In this document: one piece after another, positions 10,263-21,391 of the stretch
Numbering within the stretch: the first letter of the stretch is position 1
Layout: the number at the start of each line of letters is the position of its first letter
Assembly (NCBI GenBank): GCA_018873245.2
Contig: JAEMBT020000007.1
Span: forward strand, 9,431,129 to 9,495,128
DNA: 64,000 nucleotides
DNA from: Archegozetes longisetosus
Lineage: Eukaryota > Arthropoda > Arachnida > Sarcoptiformes > Trhypochthoniidae
Direction: 5' to 3'
Made by a program: the position numbers and the translations under genes
Notes under the pieces: model-generated
The model's input: the letters and a program-made list of their open reading frames with translations, nothing else
Told to the model about the DNA's origin: nothing
Databases searched by the model: none

Positions 10263-12347
10263 ATGGGAATCCGAGGACTAAAGAGTTTTATCGACAATAA
10301 CAGCGATTTGTTGAGGAGACACGACTTACACGACATACATCTTGTAATAGATGGCAATAATTTGGCATTCAGTTTGTATTGGCGTTCAAGCAGTCAGTCC
10401 AAAGACTATGTCTATGGTGGAGATTATTGTCGTTACGCAAACACTATTCAACAATTCTTCCTAATGTTAGACAAGTGTAATATAAGGCCTATTGTTGTAC
10501 TTGACGGAGGAATAGATCCGTCGCAAAAGAAGTTCAAAACAATTTATGATAGATTTAAGAAGAGCCTAGAGGAGGCCAAACTCATCTCAAAGTATAACAT
10601 GACTAATGAGAAAGTGATGCCAACTCTGGCCAAACTCGTTTTCATTTCTATGATGTCTCGAATGCATGTCCAACACATTCAGGCCTTATATGAAGCCGAC
10701 TCATGTATCGCCAGAATCGCAAATCGACTTGAATGTCCGGTTCTGTCAAATGACAGCGACTTTTTCGTCTATGATCTGACCTGCGGTGTCATTTCGATCG
10801 ACTCGATTGATCATTCGTGGGCTGTACGGACACGTTGCGATGAAACAGATGGAACTGTGAAATATAGATACATCGATTGCAGTCTGTATAGAATCGAAAA
10901 TCTTGTTGAGTATTTTCCTGGTTTGCAAAGAGATATATTGCCCTTATTTAGCACGTTAATGGGTAACGATTATGTCGAGTCTTATGTTTTCGATAAAATA
11001 TTCAGTGCAATACCAGAAATTCAATCTAACAGTAGGAGAAAATCCAAATCGTTGCATGTTGGCAAAAGGCATTCGCGAATGGTTAAACTACTCAATTGGT
11101 TGAGGTATAAGACGGTCAACGAAGCAGTCGATTTCCTGATCAATTTTCTGAGGAAGAATGCGAGAAATAATGCGATGGGGCTTCTTCAGACATCTCTAGA
11201 AAATTATGCCGAGGGAAAGTGTGACAGTGATTTGTTTGATAAACGTTTCAATACAGTATTTGATACCAATTGTCTGCCACTGCTTTCATCATTCATGTTG
11301 AGTAAAGAGGATTCTCTTCCTCAATGGTTTATAGACGAGTTCCATAAGTCAATACTGACCACAACATTCTTGAACGTAATCAAAATGAACTGTGATATTT
11401 TAAGCCCACTTGTGGATGATTTCTCATTATCATCTTCTTATTGTTGTACTTTGGAGTTGCGTAAGTTCATGTATGGTTTGCTGCGACTGAATGAAGATGT
11501 AACTCCGATTACTGTTTATGATCGCGAAAAAACCCAGTTTTCAAAGACTGAAATCTATCCACATTTATTTGCTCCAAATTATGATAATTTGCCAAATTTA
11601 CACCAAATACGCAGTCTAACTATAAACCAAAGAAGAGTCTTGCTAACTGACATCTTATCAGTAACTGAAGACTTTTTAGAAAAAACCAAAAACTTATTCG
11701 TTTGTGACGATTCAATATTGGGTTATGGAAACAATGATATTGATGGAGCCGTTTTTCTGACTATAGTATTAAAGTATTGGATATCAAATTGTTATAACAA
11801 AATTTGGATTGAATTCATCTATTCATTGTTGACAAATATTATATTTTGTGGACATATCGGGTCGTTTACAAAAGTCAGATTTGTCATGTTTGAGAAACAG
11901 TCAATCAAAGAAGCGATTGACAATCTAAATAAATTCAATCCTAGTCCAGTACACAATTGTGCAAAAGTATTTCAGCCACGAATCGTTCATTATTTCAATG
12001 AGTTCCAAAACTGTTTGAAAGTAATACTACATATTTGCTCACTTTTAGAATATCCATTAAATATGGGATGTCCATATTTCTTGAATGGAATTTTCATTTA
12101 CAATCTGACTGTTGAACTGTCATCGCGCAAAGATCCTGTTCTTTATTTGTCTCAATTGTTCGGCAGGCAGTCTTTAGCGACAAATATTTTTGAAAGATTT
12201 TTAAAACTAGTTCTTGATAGTGTTGACGAAAAGAAATTAGTCCGATGTTTAGAAGTGACAAACAGAAAGTCCCATTTGAAAAGTCAAAAGTTAAAAAGCA
12301 AGAAAAACAATAAACTAGATAATAGATTCTCGGCTTTGGAGATTTAG
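10263..12347 (+). CDS. ASTE1: Asteroid-type XPG/FEN-like nuclease homologue, single exon, 694 aa
   Basis: This is a member of the asteroid branch of XPG/FEN1-like structure-specific nucleases (Drosophila asteroid, human ASTE1). It begins MGIRGL, the usual XPG N-terminus, with LVIDGNN around residues 27-33 carrying a metal-binding Asp. The XPG-I-like part has YEADS near residues 143-147 and SNDSDFFVYD near 162-171, giving a Glu/Asp set like that of active nucleases. The remaining C-terminal half is the poorly characterised ASTE1-specific region, and the tail is basic (KSQKLKSKKNNK). The length is close to human ASTE1 (about 680). It has no introns, unlike its neighbours. The start is the only Met consistent with the family. 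AATAAA signals follow at 12454-12459 and 12484-12489. Confidence 0.92.
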   Translation: MGIRGLKSFIDNNSDLLRRHDLHDIHLVIDGNNLAFSLYWRSSSQSKDYVYGGDYCRYANTIQQFFLMLDKCNIRPIVVLDGGIDPSQKKFKTIYDRFKKSLEEAKLISKYNMTNEKVMPTLAKLVFISMMSRMHVQHIQALYEADSCIARIANRLECPVLSNDSDFFVYDLTCGVISIDSIDHSWAVRTRCDETDGTVKYRYIDCSLYRIENLVEYFPGLQRDILPLFSTLMGNDYVESYVFDKIFSAIPEIQSNSRRKSKSLHVGKRHSRMVKLLNWLRYKTVNEAVDFLINFLRKNARNNAMGLLQTSLENYAEGKCDSDLFDKRFNTVFDTNCLPLLSSFMLSKEDSLPQWFIDEFHKSILTTTFLNVIKMNCDILSPLVDDFSLSSSYCCTLELRKFMYGLLRLNEDVTPITVYDREKTQFSKTEIYPHLFAPNYDNLPNLHQIRSLTINQRRVLLTDILSVTEDFLEKTKNLFVCDDSILGYGNNDIDGAVFLTIVLKYWISNCYNKIWIEFIYSLLTNIIFCGHIGSFTKVRFVMFEKQSIKEAIDNLNKFNPSPVHNCAKVFQPRIVHYFNEFQNCLKVILHICSLLEYPLNMGCPYFLNGIFIYNLTVELSSRKDPVLYLSQLFGRQSLATNIFERFLKLVLDSVDEKKLVRCLEVTNRKSHLKSQKLKSKKNNKLDNRFSALEI

Positions 12348-12453
12348 TGAAATCATATCATTCATTCAGTTATATTTATTGCTCGACTAAGTTATGTTAA
12401 AACAACTGTTAATTGAATAGTTTTTGTGCTATTTATAAAGTTATGCAAAATTT

Positions 12454-12489
12454 AATAAATTTGTAAAAATTGATGCCATTTTAAATAAA
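12454..12489 (+). terminator. ASTE1 polyadenylation signals (two AATAAA)
   Basis: AATAAA occurs at 12454-12459 and 12484-12489, about 110 and 140 nt after the stop. A minus-strand AATAAA at 12375-12380 could serve the fucosyltransferase gene, so the convergent transcripts may overlap here. Confidence 0.45.
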
Positions 12490-12569
12490 ATATTGCATTT
12501 CTAACAATGTTTAAGAAAGAACTATATAAAACGATATAATAATAGGAATGATAAATATTTGAAATAATT

Positions 12570-14462
12570 TTATATATGAGAAAAAGTATTGAGTGTTTGA
12601 TTCCATTGTTTGCACTGTGCTCCATCCAACCACCAACTCTTTATATCTGCATATGATTTCACTTGTGACTCATCTTCATGTAATTTATTGCATAATTGGC
12701 ATAAATCTTTTCTCTCATAAATGACTCGGTATTGACGTTTCCACTCGAAAAGCGTTTTGTATTTGTTGAAGTCTGCTCCGATATCAAGTATATAGTCAGC
12801 TAAATCTTTGGGTGAGCTAAAGTTGATGGCATTTATCACAGAATTGGGTGGCAAAATAGTTGAATAGTTAGCAGGAGTCATTACGATAGGTATAAGATTG
12901 TGCTGTAAAGCAAGAAACACATTGCGAGTGACATAATCTTTGCAATAAGTTTGTTCAAACACAATCGCAAACAGATACTGATGAGAAAGTGTTTTGAAGC
13001 ATTGTTCATAGTCTTTTATAGGTTGAGGGCAGGAATGATTGCCACATTTGCCATAAATATCAATATCGATGTGTTTGATCAGTTCGCTTAGATAGAGTTC
13101 ACGTTTGCTGTGCGTGTGACAATTGTTTATGATGGAGACAATCATTTTGCTTCTGCGACGCCACGCATCAAAAGCATTAAACTCCTCTTTATTCTCATTG
13201 TTAATGTAAATATGACCAGCGATTATCTTTTCTACGTATCCATAACTGAAAACAATGTCTGAATCTTGCCTGTAAGTCCAGCTCCAGTTGAATAAGTTTG
13301 ACGTGAAGTCGGAATCATGAAAGAAAGAATTGTTCGGCGATTCAGTAGTGAAGAAAATCCATCGTTGATTAGGCGATCGCATGTCTGGCATTTGATAGTT
13401 GACAATATCTCGTGCGTTGAAGACAATGGCATCGCTTTGATTAGCATATAATTTATCACTTGTAAGCGTGCATTTATTAATAGGACATTTTGCGTCAATA
13501 AATGCTTGACTACCTTTAGGGACCAAATGCCATGACTCGAAAAATGGTGACCACATCACGATTACTTTCAACTTACCCCCAACTTCGTTTACCTCTGAAC
13601 TTGACTTTTCTGTTTGCGCTACTTTAGATGCTTCCGGCTCACTCTTTTCAATAGTTTCACTTTCTTTTCTAGTTTCATCCGAATTGAGCTCATTTTTATT
13701 TATATGATTTTCTATATGCCTCTCAATATCTTCATCTCTTGAAAGTAAGTTCCGCGTAAATTCGGAATCAGTTTCCGGATACAATAGTCTTTGAAACGTT
13801 TGCTCGTCATTTAGTTCATCAAAGTTTGGTATTTCTGCCTCATGTTCTGGCTGTCCACTAGACATTTGCTCTTCTTTCGGTTTTTCATAATTATGATTTT
13901 TGTCTTCTGCGTTGCTGTCATAATTTGGCTTACTTTCCTCCTTTTGACGATCTCTCGAACCTTGACCATGTCTTCTTAGTCTTGGATCCAAACGATTTAA
14001 ATCTAAGAATAATGTTTAAAGCAAAAGCAAATAAATGACTATAATGTTAAACTCACGCTCTCGTATGAGTTCATGATCTGAGCGCCTTCTCGAATGATAG
14101 TGATCTCTATCAAAATCGGCACCAAAGCCACGACCACCAAAGGCACCGCCACCGAAGGCACCTCCAAAGCCTCCCATAGCCCCCAATTGGTGTGCGTGCA
14201 AGTTTGCCATATTGACACTGTCTGAATCAGATTTAAACTTGTTATTACCGAAAAAGACAAACATTGCTGAAGGAATCATCAGAAGTATGAAAATAATTCT
14301 CAATTTTTGTTGTAACGTTAGATTTTGTATTTCAGAGTCTTGAGTTGGGTTGAGAACAATAGTACCAGTTTTGGAGATCTGCTGAACGAGTTGTTGGTCT
14401 CCAATTTTCATGACATACTGTTGCTGTTGCTTCTTGGAGGTGTTTTTGATAGTTTTAGACAT
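12570..14462 (-). CDS. Alpha-1,3-fucosyltransferase-like Golgi enzyme (GT10), exons 14462..14057 and 14002..12570
   Basis: A probable type II Golgi membrane enzyme that transfers fucose from GDP-fucose to glycans. Two exons are joined across a 54-nt intron (14003-14056, donor GTGAGT). From the Met at 14462 it is about 612 aa. One membrane anchor lies at about residues 54-71 (KLRIIFILLMIPSAMFVFF). A Gly/Phe-rich stretch (GGFGGAFGGGAFGGRGFG) and a long acidic Glu-rich stem follow, then the GT10 catalytic domain. Its diagnostic signatures are WSWTYRQDSDIVFSYG and FEQTYCKDYVTRN, followed by a PPNSVI/SPKDLADYI end. Most enzymes of the family have YVTEK where this one has YVTRN. The frame stays open upstream to another ATG at 14633, so the true start is uncertain. 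The substrate cannot be told. Confidence 0.88.
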
Positions 14463-17014
14463 GATTAAGCTGAAGTTTCTGTTGCGTTTGATAGCACATG
14501 AGGAAGTGTGCGAATGAAGTGTAGACAGAGTCGAAAGACAATTGAGTCGATGTTTAACACCTGCGCCCGTTGTAAGTGGTTTGCGCCTTCTTATGCATTC
14601 TTTTCCACTCGATTGTGACCCTTTCTGTAACATTACAATTTTAGCTTTCAATCTGAGATATCTGCAAAAGTGCTATTAATGAACAGTTCCTATTTACAAG
14701 AGCAATGAAAGGATCAGCGCTCAATCATTTGGGATATTAGCTGTACTCACGCAACAAGTTTTGTTTTGATCAGATTTCACTGTTACAACTAATTGTCAAC
14801 AGACCTCAGTCTACTTATTTATGCTTTGTTTGTGCGCTATTCAATCGAATAACATTTCGATCGTTATATTTAAAGAATCGAAAAATTATTTCCAAGGAAA
14901 CCAATATATAAGTTATTAATATTCTAATGGATAAATGCGTTTCTGTACCTGTTCTTTGCAAACATTCTGTACCTAACACTGAATAAGTTAGCAGGATATT
15001 TTAATATTGAAACCTTCTCATGAAAGTAGCTCTGTGATGAAATTATACTATTTCGCAATAGTGTTAAAAGTCAAATCAAATTGTTTTCATTATGCAAATA
15101 TTTAATTTAGTTAGCTATAGAATACCAAACTAACCAACCAATTGATAATTGAAGGAAAATGACGAATATTTGAGAACTAGTGCAAATTAGGAACAGATAC
15201 GAAGTGTGTGTGTGAGAGAGAGAGAGAGTTGTGTATGTGCAGGATAATTTGGGTGAATGTAGACGAGATAGTTATGCATATGCACAATTTAGTAAAATGT
15301 ATGAGACAAGTTTTTAATTTAGGGAAGTATACCATAATTGATGCTTCTAATATTTGATAATTAGAAGCAATACATAATACTTGTAGTGCATGAAACATTT
15401 CGCAGGTGTAATGCATGTTAGGTTAAAACTAAGTGTGGCTCAACTACAGCTAATATCAGAATTACTATTGCGTGCCAAAGAAAAACTAAATAATATTAAA
15501 ATAAAGCCAAATATATTATATTGATTTTCTTCTTCACTGCTTTTTTTTCTCTAAACTAATACTTTGAATAAGCTATTCACTCACATTGTTCATGTTTAAA
15601 GGATATGAGTAGACCTTTAGTTTATTCATAATTCAGACAACACCAACTTCTTTTAGTGTCTGTTTTGCTTCAATTTGTCGATTGCTAGTAATTCTCTGAA
15701 TCTCAATCGATGGATATCTTTTTATGAATTAGAGAAAAACTATTTTGTTGACCCGCCTTCAAAAGAATACTAAAATTTTTCTTTCGGTTCTCTAGAGGTT
15801 TGAAAATATATTCAAATAAGCGAAGTAATGGTTTCTTGCTTTTAGCATAAAATCACGCATCAAGTGCAATATTTAGCCTTTTTCATACAGATTTGCAAAT
15901 GTTTAGAAAGTTGATTGTTGTCAATGAATCTATAAAGATTGGTGGTGCGCACGATCAAAAATGATATCTTCATGATTGAGTTTGACTTCAACTTTAGTGT
16001 AAATAGGATATTTTAGTTGTATAATTAAACAATTAAGCAAACTTACCCTTTCAAAACTTCTTTAGCAGTAAAATATGAATTAATTAATTTCAATCACACC
16101 GATGTCAACGAATGAATTGAGAAACAAACTTAAAAAAGTAGAACTTATCGTCCTAATGATCATAACATTGGTAATAAACTTATTGAACCAAAAATAGAAT
16201 TTGAATGCAAAGCTGCGTTCAACGATATGAATATTTATTGACAAAACGTATTCGAAAAAGTTGCCAAATCATGCAGTACTGTAATATATTATGATTAAAT
16301 ATTGCTATAAACTAATGTGATTGTTATTAAGGCAGAAGTGTTTATGGCGATACTATATTTAGGAAAATCAATTGGTATTATTGCAGTCATATAACTCACA
16401 AGTGACTTGCAAGCATTTGTTATTTGAATAAAAATTGTCAATAAACCATTTAATGCACAAATATTTCTATATACACTTTTTATATTTGATTTGATTTTAT
16501 CGGATGTTTACTCTTCAAACTTCATCATTTATATTAGTTTATTTTTCAATTATTTAGTTCAACACTTATATCCCAACCCATAACTTGTGTATGACTTTTC
16601 AGGTTTAAAGCTTTCAATGAGTTGAAAGTAAAAACTAATAATAAAAGCTAAAAATAAAACAAATAAAAAATAATCAAAACTAATAATTGAAACGAAATAT
16701 AACGATTATAATTTTATGTAGAAAACAGAGTTTTAGGAAAATTATCAAATGTGACATGTTCACATTTAGTTCTACAATGGAAATCAGTGCAAAATAGTCG
16801 TCAAATTGTGCCTTTAAGTTCTTTCCTTCCCAATTACAATCTCCGGATGTTTTCTTCTCTATCATCCGGCATAAGAGCACTTTTACTAACTATTATGACT
16901 TTAAAACAGGATCAAACTTTAATCCCATTAGAACCAGTCAGATCTGTGCTCTTATGATGAGCAGTTGAATGTGTTATTTTAGTTTAATTAAAGTTATAGT
17001 CAGTATTTTGTGAA
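14463..17014. promoter_or_regulatory. Divergent intergenic region, fucosyltransferase / four-TM gene
   Basis: About 2.5 kb of mainly AT-rich sequence. On the minus strand a strong splice donor (GTGAGT read from 14750 downward) and nearby acceptors around 14628-14680 suggest that the fucosyltransferase transcript has a separate 5' UTR exon (inference). A short GA run at 15212-15228 is present. Small ORFs at 15177-15416 and 16680-16957 have no recognisable protein content, and I treat them as chance. Confidence 0.45.
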
Positions 17015-18019
17015 ATGCATATTGAAAGAAGTTATTCACAAACTTATTACAAACATAAGGATTCGAAACCAAAGTTAGCTCAGACTAAGAGCTTACCAAA
17101 CGGACAAATCAACGGCTCATTGAAGACGAATCGAAGTGAGTCCTCAAGTCGATTCAGTGGTTCAGCCCTACCTAGACTTCCAGCAAGTTTTCGAAATGGA
17201 AGCGTTGGCGGAACTAACAGTATTTCATCGAATGGATTGCCAAATGATAGGGAACTGAACTCTGATGAGAGCACGACATCGAGCTCACTATTTCATGGGA
17301 TTGTTCTGGTGTCTATTATGTTGTCATCTTTAATATCTTTTGTTTGCTCTAAAGTAAGACGTTCATGTGATAGTCATACGATGACTGAAACGAACGACTG
17401 TCCGATGGCTGTCGTCCTATTCTTCTCTGTTATCACTATTATATCGTGTTTGATATCATTTATAATTTATTTTCTTCATTTGATCGGCCAGTGCGAGGTT
17501 TCGTGGCTCGCAAAGAGAAAGTTTGCAATTGAATTCACTGTTATATCAATAGTTGTGGTACTACTGATAATCGGTAACTCCTTGATGATTAAAAAGACAG
17601 AAGTTTTGGGTTTGGGCAATTATGTGGGAATATTGAGTATAGTTTGTTCGAGTTTATCAATCATTGGTTATGGCATAAGAATGACAATGCTTTGCAGTGA
17701 ATGCAAATATTTTTCCAGAACAAATCATCAAAACCAAACTGATCAAATCGATCAAACCGCATTAAGTATAATGAAAGAAACCTTAAAAAGTAAATTGAAT
17801 TCAGACTCCACTAAGAAGTGGCAAGTGGCAAGCGATAGTCATAATTCTTGTTCTTCCAATCTTCATGATTCCCTTTCTGCCATGCGAGTCATTAGTTATG
17901 TTAAGAGGAAAAAGTCTGTTGAGAGCACAGCAAAGAGTGTTGAGCAACAACCTAACGGTACTAGTGACCACTTAAATGGCTACGATATCGATGTTGATGA
18001 CGATGTCTTTATTCAATGA
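17015..18019 (+). CDS. Four-transmembrane protein of unknown function (MARVEL-like topology), 334 aa
   Basis: Not recognised with certainty. The single exon begins at 17015; no exon upstream is evident. Residues 1-90 are hydrophilic, Ser/Asn-rich and basic. Four hydrophobic helices follow at about 93-112, 130-158, 170-192 and 200-226, then a hydrophilic cytoplasmic-looking tail of about 105 residues that ends in an acidic DVDDDVF patch. Two short loops with Cys pairs lie after helix 1 and helix 4. Both termini on the same side with four helices resembles MARVEL, tetraspan or TMEM families, but no diagnostic motif is visible. It is convergent with a clear MARVEL gene to its right. The 3' UTR probably reaches AATAAA at 18519-18524 or 18609-18614 and contains a GC-rich stem-loop. 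Confidence 0.75.
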   Translation: MHIERSYSQTYYKHKDSKPKLAQTKSLPNGQINGSLKTNRSESSSRFSGSALPRLPASFRNGSVGGTNSISSNGLPNDRELNSDESTTSSSLFHGIVLVSIMLSSLISFVCSKVRRSCDSHTMTETNDCPMAVVLFFSVITIISCLISFIIYFLHLIGQCEVSWLAKRKFAIEFTVISIVVVLLIIGNSLMIKKTEVLGLGNYVGILSIVCSSLSIIGYGIRMTMLCSECKYFSRTNHQNQTDQIDQTALSIMKETLKSKLNSDSTKKWQVASDSHNSCSSNLHDSLSAMRVISYVKRKKSVESTAKSVEQQPNGTSDHLNGYDIDVDDDVFIQ

Positions 18020-18979
18020 GATAATAAGATCTGTTGGACTCTGTTAAGAGCGGCGAAGCCATGGAGCTTAGAGTTAGGAGTATAAGTAGCTTTGTGTTAA
18101 AATTGAGCTAGTTCAAAATTCATTCATTTTCACTATCGCCTTAATAGTCTATTCACGAATCAGAAAGTTACTTAACTAAATTTCATTTCTATAACAGAAA
18201 TTAACTTTTCTTTCTCTCTAATTGTTCCTCACCTAAGCTTTTGATTGAGGCTGATGAGTCTGTGCCTCGTCGGCCCTCTGGCTTCGCCCTGGTTAACAAT
18301 AGTTTCAACTGAAGTCAGGTCTGACGGCCTTTAACTTTAGACCTAGTTGGCTTTAATTTTTGGTAACTTCAGATTTATAATTTTTATTTGAGAACTATAT
18401 TTTGTTCCATTCTAATACTCAGTAATTAAATCAATCAAAATACATGTTTATATAAAATGACTCTAAAATTCAAAATGTTTGTAACTTAAGAAAATATAAT
18501 TATTTAGTGGGAGATCAAAATAAATAACAAAACACATAAACCCGAAATATAGTATTTTGTTTAAATTGCATAATATAGAAGGCACTTAGTTGGGAGGTTT
18601 CCGTTTATAATAAAGTTATGTTATATTAAGTTAAATTCGTTCGTTATAAAAAAAAACAAATTAACCAAAGTTACGATCACGTCTCGGTTTCAAATGAAAA
18701 ATTCAATTTCAATATCCAGAAGTTTGAGTCAACATTCTATTGAGTAATCACCTGATGGAGGATCAATAAATGCTCGTAATTATAACGACAACCAAATGGA
18801 AAATATAAAGAAAGATTTAAATTTTAGTCTATTATTGAAGAGAATTTGAAGTACGAGACTAAAATGACTATAACTTTGATATGGATCCAATTAGAAGGAA
18901 AAGCTGTTGAATGCTTTGGGAGAGCAAGTTGATGGCAAGATGAGATGGTTATAAAATGAATATTAATTTTAATAAAGCT
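18020..18979. other. Convergent 3' regions of the four-TM and CMTM genes
   Basis: Contains the probable 3' UTR of the four-TM gene with candidate AATAAA signals at 18519-18524, 18609-18614 and 18765-18770, and the stem-loop at 18249-18275. No coding content is seen. Confidence 0.6.
18249..18275 (+). other. GC-rich stem-loop in probable 3' UTR
   Basis: A 10-bp stem (GGCTGATGAG with CTCGTCGGCC, two G-U pairs) closes a 7-nt loop. Just downstream GGCTTCGCC (18280-18288) is complementary to GGCGAAGCC at 18052-18060, so a larger fold is possible. This patch is clearly GC-richer than its surroundings. Confidence 0.5.
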
Positions 18980-20550
18980 TTAAGCATTAGATTGTGAGAT
19001 GGTTGTTCTCTCTCCTTGTGCTATCTCTCCGTTACTATATGCCTTATATTTAATGAAGGCGTCGTAACCATAAATTGCAAATGCTATGAAACCAAATACC
19101 TAATCAAATATACAACAAATTCATTATTTCTGTGCGGTTCGTCAAATCATTCGTGAAATTTGTTTTGAAGTAAAGAAAAAAGTTTTCGTTAAATCTAAGA
19201 ACAATAACTGAGATCTAATAAAATTAGAGATCTATAGAATAAAAACATATTGTTTTAAGAAATACAGTACTGATGATGACTCAATAATTTGAGTTAGTAA
19301 TTGAAGAGTTACAAAAATGCAACTAATGCGCTTATTGCCAACTGGTTTTAAATATTGCATCTTTAGAACTAATTGACTGACAATCTAATTTGATTAATCG
19401 GCGTCTGAACTTAGAGTTAAGGTATTCGGACCAATATTTGAACTGCTGTCAACTGCAAAAAACTTGTCATTTTGCTCTGATTGTTTTGTAATGCATTCGT
19501 ATTAAAAACTGATCGAAAAACTCGTGATTACATGTCTCCAAATCCAAGACTAAAACCTGTAAGGTATCTTACAAATGAATGAGAGCAAAATGAAAAGTTA
19601 TCTTAATATATAAAATGAGTGGAGAAATAATTGGTTTGGTCATGGATTGAATGATAAGTTTAGTAGAGCTGTCTCTGAGTAACAATGAAGAGAAAGCAAG
19701 GATTATGTATGATTATTAAATAAAATATGGATTAAAGATATGGAACTCACTCCAGCAGCTGAATGGACTCCACCATCAATCAACATCAGAAGCGATGACA
19801 AAAGGAAAAAAGCGGTCCATATTAGACAATATGAAAACTCCTAAATTGATTCAATAAATACTTTATAACTTAACAAAAGAACAATTAAACTTAATACAGT
19901 CTACTTAATAAGTCTACAAGACTTATAGCAAAAACAAGCAACCGAAAGGGTAGACTATAACTTTGATTGGTCATAAGTGTTGTTAAATGAAGAAGTGGAG
20001 GGCAAAGAGTTGGGAATAAGTAAGTACTTGCTATATGGGTGTCGAGTATAACAGGAACAGACTGTATTAAGTAAAAAGGAAGTGTGACTCGTTGCTAATT
20101 AAATTAATGAAATAAAGTAGTAGCAATGAAAGGCTTATCTAATCATCATTTCATCATTTATTCAAACTATTATTTTTCGCAAAATCGAGTCTTACCCCTA
20201 GGAGCCATGGCCAAGAATGCAGTTTTTCTACCACATGAAAGGAATAAAGCGCAAAAAGTATTAAACTCAGCCAAAATGCGCTCATTGAGGTAAAACTGAA
20301 GAATCCAACTTTTCCAGAGTTCGATCGACCGAATTGCGCGATTATGAATGATATCAGATCAATTCCCTAAAACAATACCAATTCAATTTTCAACTAAGTC
20401 AATTAGTTTCAAGTTCAAACTCACGATTGCTGCTGCCTTAAGAAGTCCAGGAATAGTTTGCACGTAAGACTTGTCAAACCATATCAAAGGTGTTACTTTG
20501 GTAGTAGTAGAAGTTGTGTGAGATGTAGGGAATCCACCAGAACTTGACAT
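18980..20550 (-). CDS. CKLF-like MARVEL transmembrane protein (CMTM/plasmolipin type); exons 20550..20425, 20366..20196, 19840..19751, 19099..18980
   Basis: A small four-pass membrane protein of the MARVEL family, which works in membrane apposition and vesicle traffic and, for CMTM4/6-type members, in stabilising surface proteins. Four phase-0 exons give 168 aa. The N-terminus is Ser/Thr-rich (MSSSGGFPTSHTT), then helices at about 37-54, 63-86, 101-121 and 124-146. Family-like features are LLKAAAIGIDLISFI in helix 1 and VFGFIAFAIYGYDAF in helix 4. The tail is short and polar. Introns are 58, 355 and 651 nt. The ATG at 20550 is the first in the exon. Every exon is under 60 codons, so the gene shows up in no long ORF. 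CMTM4-like is my best guess; plasmolipin is the alternative. Confidence 0.85.
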
Positions 20551-21391
20551 TTTGCTCAGTAATAAAACTGGTGAAGAATAGAGCTGCTAAAGAATAAATG
20601 TAAGCTTTAGCACTACTCTGAAACATATGAAACTTCCAAATGAATACTGTGCATGAAATGAACAAAATAGTCTCTATTATTGTGTCATATGTTTGCATTA
20701 GTTACGAACAGTTGACTTGACTGAGCATTTATCTCGATTATAAGTAAGTCAAGCAATCATTATGAGTCATATGCCGGATCAATTTTTAGTTATTATAGTC
20801 ACTATAGCTTACTATTAAATACCAATCCTATCGAATATTTATTATTCTAATTATTACCTTTTTATCAATTAATACGATGAGGAGTACAAAATGTAAAAAA
20901 TCAGAAAAAATAGATTTGAGGAAAAAATAGATATTAGCAAAAATTCAGTTATAACAAACTGTTGCAACGTAAGCCTAGTCCTCAAGTGTTTTGACACTTG
21001 TGTACGACTGCAATCCCACTAAACTGGTACTCATCATAAACAAACTATACATTTGTTTAGTTTCAAACTCAGTGTTAGGGTTTTAAATATAAAGGATTGA
21101 TTAATGTTGCAAACTTTTATCAGATTAGTTTGAAAACATTGGGAAATAGTCTAAATTTACGATCGGGTTTCAAATGGCCTCCAGGCCACCAATCGCTGGC
21201 CACTGATTTATCACTTGGCACTTGTGACTAACTCAAACCATCGTATTGCTCACTATTTATCACTAAAATGCTAAACTTGTTAGATGCGAAAGATTCTCAA
21301 ATCAGATCTAACTATCGTTACTAATCCTTTGTTCAAACAATTCTTATCGCTTTAGAACATATAAGTAATCTCTTTATACTTATATTTTTAA
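20551..21391. promoter_or_regulatory. Divergent promoter region CMTM / SLC38-like
   Basis: About 840 nt between two head-to-head start codons. It contains a small perfect hairpin at 20983-21000 (CAAGTGT, 4-nt loop, ACACTTG). No other element is recognised. Confidence 0.5.

Noticed and set aside
18249..18290. CTGATGAG resembles a hammerhead ribozyme core; ATGA also hints at a SECIS element.
   Set aside because: The required GAAA after stem II is absent, and the stem closes directly. No SECIS-type AA loop and GA quartet could be placed, and the upstream protein needs no recoding.
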